Assembly (NCBI GenBank): GCA_029204225.1
Contig: CM055101.1
Location: 1,599,844-1,663,843, forward strand
Direction of reading: 5' to 3'
Source: Diphasiastrum complanatum
Lineage: Eukaryota; Streptophyta; Lycopodiopsida; Lycopodiales; Lycopodiaceae
DNA length: 64,000 nucleotides
The notes below the pieces were generated by a model. The model was not told where the DNA came from. It ran no database searches and saw nothing but the letters and a program-made list of their open reading frames with translations. Of this stretch, positions 10,257-22,248 are shown piece after piece. Made by a program: the position numbers and the translations under genes. How positions within the stretch are numbered: the stretch's first letter is position 1; each line of letters starts with the position of its first letter.

Positions 10257-11371
10257 AGCTATTTTGACTTCTACAAATCAAGAAAACTTCGTTCTCAGCC
10301 TCTATTGCATCTTAGGATCAGTACGAATGCTTTATGGAAGTCTAATTGATTGTTTAAGTTTATTGGTAGCATCAATTTTGGGCTAGAATGGGTGTTTGCA
10401 TGTTTTTGCATGATATTGTCTTGTGGAAAAACGTCCTACTACAAATTTTATGACACTCTGATCTCGCACATGTGAAGCCTAGGTGGTAGGTTAATGTGGC
10501 AAGCATCTTATTCACTTGGTCTTCCTCTGTAATACGCTTTACAACACCAAATTTGGTGTCCTATAGCCAAAGTTATGATCATCTGAAGTTTTGTAGTTTT
10601 GTGAGTAAAATTGGCAAAATTTGAAATTCTTCTGATTGCATGCCAATCATTTCCCTACTTTGTAGTACTGTGCTTGCATGGATTAGTTGCATGTTGATTC
10701 TCAGAGTGATTCTGACATGCATGAGATATTTACAATTGATTTGAGTGGTCATACGCATGTGCTCTGAGAGTTGGGTCACAAATCAGTGTTAATGGATGAC
10801 AAATTCCGTAAAACTGAAGTTTACGTAAAAAAATTTCGTAATGACGTTTGTAACTGATGTAGTGTGGTTTGCATGCCAGTTTGACATTGGGTTAGTAACA
10901 TTAGAAATCGGACAGTGTTTTGATTTTTTCGATTTCGATTGCCTTTTGTACTAACAGTATTTTCGTCAAAATTTTCGATCCACGTAAAATAAAAGCAAAA
11001 TTTGAGTTTTCCGAAAAAATAAAAATTTCGGTCATTTTTTTGTCATCTATGGAATCAGTTTAGATTAGTGAATTCATTAAACTGAGTTTATCACTCAAAA
11101 TTGGTCACAGTGTTTTCACTAAGTGTAAATTATTTTGTGGTGATAGATAAGTTAAAATTGACCAGAGGAACCGCAATGAAATTGCCGACAGGTTTTACTT
11201 TATTGTCATTCTTTTTACTTTTGGAGTTGGGAACTCCCAGATTGAAAGTTAAAATTTGAATTTTTTTCTTTTCTGTTGAATTTAAATTTGGTAAAAATTT
11301 GAAATCAGTTACTTGCCTGATAGTTTTCTAGTCGATGTTGATCGCTAGAAATCAGTCAAAGGAATGTTTGT
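10257..11371. repeat. Block A', unit 1
   Basis: It matches 18,931-20,045. It contains the 340-base repeat in reverse orientation (about 10,553-10,880), otherwise seen inside cop-A RT. The remainder is AT-rich, with no convincing coding region. Confidence 0.65.
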
Positions 11372-12590
11372 ACAAGATACTCGTTAAATTTGATCAAAAT
11401 CGTCAAACAATATGAAGTGACCAGATTGAATGAGTGGGAATAGTATTCTTTATCTAGACAGTAAATCTGACAGGATATGGTTCAAGAATTACTGAAATCC
11501 TATTGGTGGGATTTCCATTCATGTAATTTTATATTATGTGTTTGGATAGGATTTATCAATATTAACGGAGTTATGCCAAACCAGTCAATAAAAAGAAAAA
11601 ACAGTCCAATTTTATTGGAAAATTTATAGTAATAGAAATTACATAACTGATTTCATTTCCAGTAAAATCATATGGTGAATTATACTCAAAAGATCAGACT
11701 AGTACGGTTTCAAATACTGGTAAATGATTTTTAATTTAACAGATATTCAGCCCATGTATAGGATAGAAATAAAATTGTTTTGGACTTTTTCCTATAGTGA
11801 TTGATTTTTAAACATTTACTACTGTCATTACGTCTTTTTGGTACCTTTACTTGAAATAGATTTCCAGAGAACTGAAAATTCTAAGGAAGGAAGAAGAGTG
11901 GACATCAGATGGTGGTAAGTAGTATCAGAAAATGTATTTCGCAGTTAGGATTTTGGTAATCTCTGTAAATAGTTGCTTAATACTGGTTATTGATTTTCTG
12001 GTTTGAATTCATTCAGTTGAACTCGTAATTGATATCTTTGTAACCATTGAGTTATCTGCAGTTTTGGATGTCAATTGTGAGGTTAAAAGTGGAATCTAAT
12101 ACGTGGATTACATTGGATCTGTTAGTTGACAGAAGCTTGTCCCTAGATTATCACGCGATTAGATGTGGATTCGTAGTATCCATCTTATAGGCATGCCAAT
12201 CATCTGCATAAATGGATTCTCCAATGTTTTGGAAATAAGAGATAATAACCTATAGTGATTATAGGACAGCTAGATGATCAGTGGATCTCTAGAATATCAG
12301 ATTAGGCGATTAAGGATTTTCAAGAAGGAAAATCTGATGGTATGAGACATCAGTAATTTTGGAAAGAGAATTATAGGACTGTAAAGCTCTGATGATCAAT
12401 GGTGTGTTCTAGTACCTAGTCAAGATATGGAAAAGAAGAAAACCATTCGATCAAATGTGGGATATTTTGGAAAATTTTGAGGTTTAATCTAGATCCCAAT
12501 GTGGTATCTCATTATTTACAAAATTAGAGGCCCTCAAATCTATTTCTCGCTTTCTTAATTAATCATTTACTTCTTATAAGATATCAGACT
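11372..12590. repeat. Block A, unit 1
   Basis: It matches 1-1,285 and 20,046-21,375. This copy lacks a stretch of about 70 bases near 12,150 that is present in the other two (the segment with TTGATGCATCAGTAGGGGA). Noncoding. Confidence 0.7.
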
Positions 12591-12959
12591 AATTTATATG
12601 ACACTTTCCAAGATGAAGTTATTCTTCTAAAAGACTGTTATTTCATATAAATTACTACTTGTGTGAATAGACTTGAAATTCAGATAGAATGTTTCAATTT
12701 CTTAAACCTAGAATATCTTTGTTACATAAATGAATTTCGATGGAATAGTAACTTCTATCACTCAGATTGAAAATATTTGAAGTAGAAGTCCTATTTGTAA
12801 TGAAGTGAATCCTTTTAGTGGAAGCACTTATTACTGACTTTTCTTGGATTTGGATATTTTTATATATCATCTTTCAAGTTAACTTTTATTGAAATTGATA
12901 ATTTCATTAAAAGAAGGGGTAAAGTGGTTGTTCATCAATGATCTTTAAAAAAACAATTA
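12591..12959. repeat. Block B, unit 1
   Basis: It matches 21,376-21,737 and, inverted, 36,335-36,605. AT-rich; no coding region or recognised family. Confidence 0.6.
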
Positions 12960-13356
12960 ATGATTAATGCTGATCATTTTTTTTTCAAGATCGAGTGCGA
13001 ATTTTTGTATAGATTACAACAACGATGTTGTATCCATTTGTGTAGCCCCAAATTTTCATATGAAAAGTTTAATAAATTTTTGGAAGGAGCACATTACAAC
13101 AATTCATCTACATTTGGAGGACCTGCTCAATCTGAGGATGGAGACATGTGATAACATGGCATGATCTAGTTGCCTCTTATTTCGATCTACATAATGCAAA
13201 ATAGTTATTTCTTGTGATAGTTTATTTGTTGTTTTAAAAAGATTGAGCTTAGAATAGAATAAGTGTATTCTGATACTAGGTCGAAGATCAAATCGATCCA
13301 TGGTCAAACTTTATTTTGACCCAGAGTCCATATGTTATTCCGATCCTTGTCAAAAG
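12960..13356 (+). repeat. Block C and cop-A upstream flank, unit 1
   Basis: Block C (12,985-13,200) is one of at least seven copies. It is followed by about 150 bases, including AAAAAGATTGAGCTTAGAATA, that always precede the cop-A LTR. This constancy shows that all cop-A LTR copies share one insertion flank and were multiplied together with it. Confidence 0.6.
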
Positions 13357-13524
13357 CGGTTATGGAACTTAAGAAGGTTATTTCATATTTAGAACATGAG
13401 GCTATATATAGAGCATTTGTTCTCGCATATTTCTTTGAAATGGAATGAAGTGAAGTTAGTGAGTTAGTCTATTTTCATTCTCAAGTCACTAATAGTTACT
13501 ACTATCACTTAGACGAATATCCAC
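13357..13524 (+). repeat. cop-A LTR and leader, variant 2, unit 1
   Basis: It begins GGTTATGGAACTTAAGAAGG and carries a TATA-like run (TATATATA, 13,403-13,410). It leads into an ATG gag start at 13,525. Confidence 0.6.
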
Positions 13525-14059
13525 ATGGATTCCCAAGGGAAAGCCAGTCCTATAATGGACAAGCATGATGGAGCCAATTACCATTTGTATAAATTTAAGA
13601 TGAGAACTATGCTAATGGCTAACGAAATGTATGACATTGTTATAGGTGCAGAGGTAAGACACAAAGCTGACGATGCTGCAATTTTCCGATGGAAGCTGGA
13701 GGATGGCAAAGCCTTTGCGCTGATCATCCTCAATATATCAGACACTCAAATCGGCCATGTGTCTAAAGCTCAGACCTCCAAGGAAGTCTGGGACATCTTG
13801 AGCACTCTGTATGATGTGTGCGACATAGCTTCCAAGCTACATCTCAGGAGGAAGATTTTCTCGCTCAAGATGACCAACAAAGATCAACCAGTTCAAGAAC
13901 CTGCTGAAGCAAATGGGCACTGTCGGATATGTCATAGATGATCAAAATGCAGTAATGACACTACTTTCAACCTTGCCAAGCCCATGCGACAGTTGGGTGA
14001 TGATCATCATGACACACCCTAAACTGACTCTTTCAAGAGTCATGACAATGTTGTTGTAG
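13525..14059 (+). pseudogene. cop-A gag variant 2, unit 1 (frameshifted)
   Basis: The gag starts MDSQGKASPIMDKHDG and keeps the UBN2-type core (WKLEDGKAFALIILNIS, VWDILSTLYDV). A deletion of roughly 17 bases after KMTNKDQ (about 13,890) shifts the frame; the rest (LLKQMGTVGYVIDDQNAV-type sequence) continues in another frame to the TAG at 14,057-14,059. Gag would form the retrotransposon particle. Compare the longer open copy at 22,249. Confidence 0.75.
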
Positions 14060-14441
14060 GAATAAACTGCGACACTCCATGGTAGATTTGAAACCACAAT
14101 AGTAGCAGTTATCTGATATGGAGGTTCAGCTCCATGATAGAGATGATAAATGTCACAAACATCAGGAGAAAGCCGAAATGCTAGTAGTGAGCTGCTCGAA
14201 GGAAGGAACACACCACCATCAGGGGGACTACGCCAACATGGGACACAAGAATACCAGCGGTTCTTTCGGTATATCAAAATACAAAAATATAACAACCAAG
14301 AAAACACCCTTATCTTTAGTATATGGGATGTATCTCATATTGCCTATTCAATTTGATGTGCCCATATATCGAATTCAGGAATTCAAAGGAGACATCTCCA
14401 ATAAGGTAATAAATGAAAGACTTCACATTATATCGCTATAG
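14060..14441 (+). pseudogene. Fused coiled-coil and gypsy-like 'LVYGM' piece, unit 1
   Basis: An open frame from 14,118 to 14,441 joins a charged, helix-prone segment (MEVQLHDRDDKCHKHQEKAE) to MGHKNTSG and then TPLSLVYGMYLILPIQFDVP. The latter resembles the region after the integrase core of many plant Ty3/gypsy elements (pattern xPxxLVYGxxxxLPIE). In units 2 and V1 the two parts are separated by about 150 bases, so this fusion comes from a deletion. No active product is expected. Confidence 0.5.
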
Positions 14442-15124
14442 AATATTTGAGACAAAAGGATCCGGCCTTTGAAAATAATTGTAGCCAAACCTTCAAAACA
14501 GATCATTACTTAAGATTTATTGTAACATCCAATGATAAGATGTTGAATGTCCAAAAAAACTCATAGAAACGTTGAATAGAGCTGCTGGTTGATTTCTATT
14601 ATCCATTACTATGGATGATATACATAAAATGAAAAGATAAATATAGTGATTACTTTGAAGATATGAAAGAATATATTCATAGTCGTGAGAATCATTTGAC
14701 AAATACGATTTGGATCGCTTATAAAAGAGATGATTTGGTTAAATTTATAGCCAAAACCTTATATAATGTGCAGCTGTTATATGGAAGACTCGATTACTGG
14801 TCACTTACAAAAAAGATGTACCCTCTTTACATATGCTCAAGAAGAAAAGTTCTGCTGCATCAAGTGATTCTTCTGATGCAATTCATGTTATAACTTTGTT
14901 CACATACAAACTGAAGCACCTGGGACATCGACAAGCAAATATGTACCCCAAAAAAACAATTGATGATCGACGCAACAATAGAGACTGGTCATTTTATTTT
15001 CAACATGGAGTGCGAATTTTTGTATAGATTACAACAATGATATTGTATCCATTTGTGCAATCCCAAATTTACATATTCAAACTTTTATAGATTTTTGGAA
15101 GGTACACATTACAACAATTCATCT
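14442..15124 (+). repeat. Blocks D and C, unit 1
   Basis: It matches 23,340-23,935 and inverted copies at 33.7-34.5 and 51.9-52.6 kb. Open fragments such as YSDYFEDMKEYIHSRENHL recur. The end of block C is cut at TTCATCT and joined directly to the BPS1/ROH1-like ATG. Confidence 0.6.
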
Positions 15125-15817
15125 ATGGTTTTTGTAAATTCACTGCAATCTCACGGTCATGGTGCTGCCAATATGTCATTTCACGACAATTTGTCGTCAT
15201 GTCTGGAAAAATTGGAAGAGTCAATTGGAGATAAGTTTTTCATAGTAGACTGGGTGCAGTATGTTGTGGATATTCTCAGATCTTCTCTTGCAGCCGTTTT
15301 GGATCTAGTGGAGAAGGTTGTTTTTCCATTAAAATGCTTTAGTACTCTAATGGATGAGACAGTGCGACTTATGAATGTTTATAAAGCTTTGATGACGGTT
15401 ATTTCCAGATTGCGAATTTATTGGCGGGTAGTCCATATAGCGGTTGAAGCTCTTCAAGCAGGTGGGGATGACTATGATACCATAGTTCAGGCTCTAAATC
15501 ATTGCCGACGAGAGATGTCCAGAATACATCAAGCAAACAAGCAACTTGTTGATATGAAACTTGAGGCAGAGGAGGAGCTTTGGAATTTGGGTAGCAAATA
15601 TGCAAAGCAATTTGATCCTTACGCAGTAATTTACCCCATGAAGAGCATAATTTCTTTCGTTTCAATGATTATTCTGCTTGGATTGCTTCACATGGATAGT
15701 TCTTACTCCGCTAAACTGATTGCGATTTGTTCGACGGGCGAATGGGCTAAATCTACATCTAATTCACATCAAAGGCTTATCAAGCAAATCGGCTTGCGGT
15801 TCATAAACCTTCTTTAG
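15053..15817 (+). pseudogene. BPS1/ROH1-like copy 2, fused at both ends
   Basis: A 254-codon open frame begins in block C (24 codons) and runs in frame into the BPS1/ROH1-like sequence from its own ATG at 15,125. The family part is open to residue ~225 and includes WVQYVVDILRSSLAAVLD, the DETVRLMNVYKALMT helix and the hydrophobic segment. Near 15,799 it switches to antisense copia gag sequence and ends at TAG (15,815-15,817), so the C-terminal third is missing. The normal promoter and GA leader are absent, because the cop-A, spacer and promoter portion of the unit has been deleted upstream. It is the longest uninterrupted copy, but truncated. It could also be read as a chimeric gene if transcribed. 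Confidence 0.55.
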
Positions 15818-15962
15818 AGATTCCCAAGCCTCACTAGATGTAGTGCACTTACCAACTTCCCTGAGAAGTTCAATTTGTCACATTCATCTTGATCACATGA
15901 AGAGCTTTTTTGGTCTTCCAAGCGAGAATAGTGTTATGCTCAAAGAAAGTCGATCAAGACAT
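15797..15962 (-). pseudogene. Short antisense copia gag fragment related to cop-C
   Basis: Antisense reading gives TKKALHVIKMNVTN and then, one frame over, ELLREVGKCTTSSEAWESL. These match the gag of the cop-C element at 56,568 (KKALHMIKMNVINELLKEVGKC). The fragment truncates BPS1/ROH1-like copy 2. Confidence 0.65.
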
Positions 15963-16319
15963 TCACCAGACTTTTAGAATGAGGACTATACAACACCAAT
16001 ATTCCATGGCTTGAAATTGAGTGGCTATTTTAAGAACCCGATATGCGAACCATTTCAGTTTGATTTGGGAGCTTCAATGAATGATTTAGGGTATTCAACA
16101 TGGATACTACTAGCAATGAAGAGATTTCATTATTCCATAGAAATCCAACTCATATCAATACTCGGATTGTTGTTCAATGCCTCATGGATCCATTTCACAA
16201 GAGCTTAAAGTGGCTTCTATTGGAGACTCTTATTCCTATGGATTCTCTTCAACTCAATGGCCAATATCTAATTCACGTGCATATTCAGAATGTATTAACA
16301 AGAATAATGACTGTAAATA
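15963..16319 (+). other. Unidentified coding-like segment
   Basis: A plus-strand frame (NEDYTTPIFHGLKLSGYFKN and on) is conserved with 27,384-27,577, where it stays open longer. I recognise no domain. It ends at the chromovirus 3' LTR here and at integrase sequence there. Confidence 0.35.
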
Positions 16320-16777
16320 TGTTACAACTCCCTAGGATCATCGACTGCCTTAAACGTTCCGCACACCCCATACTAGTGACGATGCACCGTAACTGCCCAT
16401 CCGTAGGGTCACAACCGACCCACCCCCATGCACTGGAGCAATCGCCATAATCATGCCCGGTCAAGCCTCCTACGATAACTGGCGTCCGATACCCACTCGG
16501 CTCTCCCTAGCACACATCTCCTAGCCTAAAGATACATCCTGGCTCATGCACGTGCTCTCCATCCACCAACTCCCGGGTAGACTGAGTGAATGGAAAGAGA
16601 GAAACCCCACCACTATATAGGCATAGCACAGTGGGTCCCTTCAAGCACGGTCTTGCCGGCGACATGTGACCACCTAGGATGGTGATGCGTGGCACCCAAA
16701 CATGTTGGAAACTCCAGTCTTGCATCATGCTCCTTGCGAGGCCGTCACTGAAGGGTGTACCGCTATGGTATATAACA
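16320..16777 (-). repeat. Chromovirus 3' LTR
   Basis: On the minus strand the sequence begins TGTTATATACCATAGCGG right after a G-rich polypurine tract (16,779-16,793) and ends GAGTTGTAACA. The ends form a short inverted repeat, TGTTA...TAACA. It is clearly more GC-rich than the surrounding DNA and contains CCTATATAG, a possible TATA box. The length of 458 bases suits a chromovirus LTR. No 5' LTR is in the window. Confidence 0.7.
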
Positions 16778-18340
16778 TCCCCCCCCCCCACCCATAAAAA
16801 CTTCCTTCTTTGGGAAAAAACCAGGGAATCTAAGTCTTAAATCATCCTCCTTCTCCCAGATGTCCTCATCATCTAACTTAACTTTCCAAGGAATCAGATG
16901 TTTAGAAATCAAACGATTTCTCAGTTGATGTCGTCAAGTATCCACGATCCTTTCCGGTTCATGGGGTATAAAAGCAGTCAAATTCTCCAATAGAATTAGA
17001 TCATCTGTGGTATTAGGTCATCTTTCCCACCAAGTCGTTCCTTTAAATGACTAACCTGGAATACAGGATGAACCTTATTTCCAACAGGGAGTTCTAGTCT
17101 ATAAGAAGCCCTACCAATCTTGTTAAGAACTTTGAAAAGACCACTAAAACGTGGAGATAACTTTGGACATTTCCCCGTTTGAAGTGTCTTAGAGTCCTTG
17201 GGGATTCTAAGATACACCCAATCACCGATCTCAAACTCTCGAGGAACACGACTTTGGTTGGCATAGAACTGGTTCTATCTTGAGCCGATCTAATGCTTTC
17301 CCTAGCCACTTGCAACATTTCCTACATATCATGCACAAAATCCGCTGCAGCTTGAACCTCGAGACCTTTGAGTCCAACAGAAATAGGGGAACGAGGCTGA
17401 AAGCCGTACAAGAGCATAAAAGAACTAAAACCAGTGGCAGAATGCTTCATACTATTGTATGCAAACTCAACCATTGGGAGATACTTTTCCCAATCTGATT
17501 GTTGCCTGGAAACACATGCGCAAAGCATATCTTCCATCGACTAGTTGACACATTCGGTCTGACCCTCGGTTTCTAGGTGATCCATAAATGATACACATAA
17601 AGTAGTTTCCAGTCTTTCAAAGACCGCCTGCCAGAAGTTGACAGTGAACTTGGAATCCTGTTCATTAACGATATCGTTCAGCAAACCATACAAACTGAAC
17701 ACCTTTTCAATGAAGAGTTGAGCAAGTTCAGAAGCTTTGACAGTAGTTTTTGTTGGAATCAACTGCGCCATTTTGGTTAGCCTGTCAACTACTACCCAAA
17801 TAGCATCGTGACCCTTCTCTGACTTGGAAAGTCTGACCACAAAATCCATGGAAATACTTTCCCATTTCTTGCTAGAAATTTCCAATGGATGAAATAGACC
17901 AGCTGCTTTGAGTCTTTCCGCTTTATTTACTTGGCATTGTTCACATTTTTGAACATATGCCTCGACATGACCTTTTATGTTTGGCCAATAGAATTTTCTC
18001 TTAAAAAGGTCAAGTGTCCTCTGTATACCAGGCAGGGTGTCTCGTGTTGGGGCTATCGTGGCACTCGTGCGGGACTTGGGCCCTAATATCCACGATATCT
18101 AGCGCACAAACTTTTCCTCTACCGAAAAGCAAACCAGTTCTAATGAAATAATCATCAAGTATCTTCTCTTCACAAGATTTCATGGAATCCTGCTTTCCTA
18201 GATTTTCTCTCAAAATAGAGCTTCTTGCCAGGACATCTTGCCAAATACGACCAGAAAAATCACCGGTCCGACAAAGATCTCGTAGAGAAAAATACAACTC
18301 GGATTCGAACTCATCAAAGCATAACTGATAAGCTTCTCCA
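16778..18340 (-). pseudogene. Chromovirus pol 3' end G3: integrase, chromodomain, polypurine tract
   Basis: This is the most complete Ty3/gypsy copy. Antisense order is zinc finger (18,010-18,297), integrase core (17,541-17,885 with SMDFVVRLS and NEQDSKFTVNFW; 17,322-17,537 with the later core), the C-terminal part (16,996-17,318: LRIPKDSKTLQTGKCPKLSP, VFQVSHLKE) and a chromodomain-like tail (about 16,810-16,960: ERIVDTRRHQLRNR, then WKVKLDDEDIWEKEDD). The chromodomain assigns it to the chromoviruses, which use this domain to target chromatin. The frame is broken by the shared zinc-finger frameshift and stops near 17,540 and 17,320. A polypurine tract and LTR follow. Confidence 0.8.
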
Positions 18341-18930
18341 ATCTGGCTCTTTCCGATGATGCATGCTGGTTCTTTCCAATGATTTAGGATTCTAGGCTAT
18401 GTTTTGGTCAAAATTGTTTGGTTTTTCATGTTTTTTGGCACAAAATAGATAGTAAGAACCATAATCCAGCAAGATCAGACCAATTATATGGTTGTAATTC
18501 TATAAATTGGTTTGCATGTGTTATAATTCTATAATTGATGACAGTTGTATGTCATGAATTTCCACTTTATTGTGATGAAGAAACCGGAAAATAGCCAAAA
18601 ATCATCATTTTTGCTTGTTTTTCATAAAGTTGGATAGTAGGTGGCTATAAAACACCATGTAGAGCTTGTAAATAGGTATATCAAAGTCTTTTTAAGCTTT
18701 CCCTGAAGTTAGAACCAAAAATTCCAGCAATTGAACTTGTAGAAAGTCAAAAAAGTTCAAAAAATGACCATTTTTTGGTGATTTTTAGGGGATAGATCTC
18801 TCCAAATCCATAAGGAGATTCATTCTGGAACTATTTACAGCATGATTAGCATTCCTTTTTACCTTCCCATCAAGCTATCAGACCTGTGAATTGATGGTCG
18901 ATGGCTTATGCACCATCTCCATCAAGTTTG
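18341..18930. repeat. Block R, unit 2
   Basis: It matches 9,661-10,256 at an offset of about 8,675 bases. Confidence 0.65.
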
Positions 18931-20045
18931 AAGCTATTTTGACTTCTACAAATCAAGAAAACTTCGTTCTCAGCCTATACTGCATCTTAGGATCAGTATG
19001 AATGCTTCCTGGAAGTCTAATTGATTGTTTAAGTTTGTTGGTAGCATCAATTCTGGGCTAGAATGGGTGTTTGCACATTTTTGCATGATATTGTCTTGTG
19101 GAAAAGCGCCTTACTACAAATTTTTTGACACTATGATCTCGCACGTGTGAAGCCTAGGTGGCAGGGTAATGTGGCAAGCATCTTATTCACTTATTCTCCC
19201 TCTGTAATAAGCTTTACAACACCAAATTTGGTGTCCTACAACCAAAGTTATGATCATCTGAAGTTTTGTAGTTTTGTGAGTAAAATTGGCAAAATTTGAA
19301 ATTGTTCTGATTGCATGCCAATCATTTCCCTAATTTGTAGTACTGTGCTTGCATGGATTAGTTGCATGTTGATTCTCAGAGTGATTCTGACATGCATGAG
19401 AGATTTACAATTGATTTGAGTGGTCATACGCATGTGCTCTGAGAGTTGGGTCACAAATCAGTGTTAATGGATGATAAATTCCATAAACTGAAGTTTACAT
19501 AAAAAAAATTTCGTAATGACGTTTGTAACTGATGTAGTGTGCTTTGCATGCCAGTTTGACGGTGAGTTAGTAACATTAGAAATCGGACAATGTTTTGATT
19601 TTTTCGATTTCGATTGCCTTTTGTACTAACAGTATTTTCGTCAGAATTTTTGAATCACGTAAAATAAAAGCAAAATTTGAGTTTTCCGAAAAAATAGAAA
19701 TTTCGGTCAATTTTTTTGTTATCTGTGGAATCAATTTAGATTAGTGAATTGATTAAACTGAGTTTATAACTAAGAATTGGTCACAGTGTTTTCACTAAGT
19801 CTAAATTATTTTGTGGTGATAGACAAGTTAAAATTGACAGGAGGAACCGCAATGAAATTGCCAACAGGTTTTACTGTATTGTCATTCTTTTTACTTTTGG
19901 AGTTGGGAACTCCCAGATTGAAATTTAAAATTTGAATTTTTTTCTTTTCTGTTGAGTTTAAATTTGGTAAAAATTTGAAATCAGTTACTTGCCTGATAGT
20001 TTTCTAGTCGATGTTGATCGCTAGAAATCAGTCAAAGGAATGTTT
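18931..20045. repeat. Block A', unit 2
   Basis: It matches 10,257-11,371 at the same offset of about 8,675 bases and includes the reverse 340-base repeat (19,228-19,565). Noncoding. Confidence 0.65.
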
Positions 20046-21375
20046 GTACAAGATACTCGTTAAATTTGATCAAAATCGTCAAACAATATGAAGTGACCAG
20101 ATTGAATGAGTGGGAATAGTATTCTTTATCTAGACAGTAAATCTGACAGGATATGGTTCAAGAATTACTGAAATCCTATTGGTGGGATTTCCATTCATGT
20201 AATTTTATATTATGTGTTTGGAATGGATTTATCAATATTAACGGAGTTATGCCAAACCAGTCAATAAAAATAAAAAACAGTCCAATTTTATTGGAAAATT
20301 TATAGTAATAGAAATTACATAACTGATTTCATTTCCAGTAAAATCCTATTGTGAATTATATTCAAAAGATCAGACTAGTACAATTTCACATACTAGTAAA
20401 TGATTTTTGATATAAAAGATATTCAGCCCAGGTGAAGGACATAATTAAAATTGTTTTGCACTTTTTCCTATAGTGATTGATTTTTAAACATTTACTACTG
20501 TCATTACGTATTTTTGGTACCTTAGCTGAAATAGATTTCCAGAGAACTAAAAATTCTAAGGAAGAAAGAAGAGTGAACATCAAATGGTGGTAAGTAGTAT
20601 CAGGAAATGTATTTCGCAGTTAGGATTTTGGTAATCCCTGTAAATAGTTGCTTAATACTGGTTATTGATTTTCTGGTTTGAAATCATTCAGTTGAACTCG
20701 TAACTGATATCCTTGTAACCATTGAGTTATCCGCAGTTTTGGATGTCAATTGTGAGGTTAAAAGTGGAATCTGATACATGGATTACATTGGATCTATTAG
20801 TTGACAGAAGCTTGTCTCTAGATTTGATGCATCAGTAGGGGATTTGAAGCTTATTTATTAACCAGAAAGGATCAGGATGTAATATTTAACCATGGTAATT
20901 CTTCTGTTTATATCACAGGATCAGATGTGGATTCGTAGTATCCATTTGATAGGCATGCCAGTCATCTGAATAAATGGATTCTCCAGTGTTTTGGAAATAA
21001 GTGATAATAACCTATAGTGATTATAGGATAGCTAGATTATCAGTGGATCTCTAGAATATCAGATTAGGCGGTTAAGGATTTTCTGGAAGGAAAAGCTAAT
21101 GGTATGGGACACCCATAATTTTGGAAAGAGAATTCTAGGACTGTAAAGATCTGATGATCAATGGTGTGTTATAGTACCTAGTCACGATATGTGATAGAAG
21201 AAAACCATTTGATCAAATGTGGGATATTTTGGAAAATTTTGAGGTTTAATCTAGATCCCAATGTGGTATCTCATTATTTACAAAATTAGAGGCCCTCAAA
21301 TCTATTTCTCACTTTATTAATTAATCCTTTACTTCTTAGTAAGTTCTCAAATATAAGATATCAGATTGATTTATA
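20046..21375. repeat. Block A, unit 2
   Basis: It matches 1-1,285 and 11,372-12,590. It keeps the segment near 20,850 that unit 1 lacks. Noncoding. Confidence 0.7.
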
Positions 21376-22079
21376 TGATTCTTTCCAACATGCAGTTATT
21401 CTTCTAAAAGACTGATATTTCATATTACTACTTGTGTGAATAGACTTGGAATTCAGATAAACTCTAAGGTTAAAATGTTTCAGTTTCTTAAACCTAGAAT
21501 ATCTCTGGTACATAAATGGATTTCGATGGAATAGTAACTTCTATCACTCAGATTGAAAATATTTGAAGGAGAAGTCATGTTTGTAATGAAGTGAATCCTT
21601 TTAGTGGAAGCACTTATTACTGACTTTTCTTGGATTTGGATATTTTTATATATCATCTTTCCAGTTAACTTTTATTGGAATTGATAATTTCTTTAAAAGG
21701 AGGGGTGAAGTGGTTGTTCATCAATGATCTTTAAAAATCGAGTGCAAAGTTTTGTATAGATTACAACAACGATGTTGTATCCATTTGTGTAGCCCCAAAT
21801 TTTCATATGAAAACTTTAATAGATTTTTGGAAGGAGCACATTACAACAATTCATTATGAGGATGAAGACATGTGATAACATGGCATGATCTAGTTGTCTC
21901 TTATTTCGATCTACATAATGCAAAATAGTTATTTCTTGTGATAGTTTATTTGTTGTTTTAAAAAGATTGAGCTTAGAGTAGAATAAGTGTATTCTGATAC
22001 CAAGTCAAAGATCAAATCGATCAAAGGTCAAACCTTATTTTGACCCAAAGTCCATATGTTATTCCGATCCTTGTCAAAA
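21376..22079. repeat. Blocks B and C and cop-A upstream flank, unit 2
   Basis: Block B (21,376-21,737), a shortened block C (21,738-21,920) and the constant cop-A upstream flank follow in the same order as in unit 1. Block C here lacks the ACATTTGGAGGACCTGCTCA part. Confidence 0.6.
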
Positions 22080-22248
22080 GCAGTTATGGAACTTAAGAGG
22101 GTTATTTCATATTTAGAACACGAGGCTATATAAAGAGCATTTGTTCTCGCATATTTATTTGAAATGGAATGAAGTGAAGTTAGTGAGTTAGTCTATTTTC
22201 ATTCTCAAGTCACTGATAGTTACTACTATCACTTAGACTAATATCCAC
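22080..22248 (+). repeat. cop-A LTR and leader, variant 2, unit 2
   Basis: The sequence GCAGTTATGGAACTTAAGAG begins the shared LTR region, and TATATAAAG lies at 22,127-22,135. The leader ends at an ATG gag start. Confidence 0.6.

Noticed and set aside
16779-16793. C/G run as a quadruplex or regulatory element
   Set aside because: Its place between chromovirus pol end and LTR explains it as the polypurine tract.
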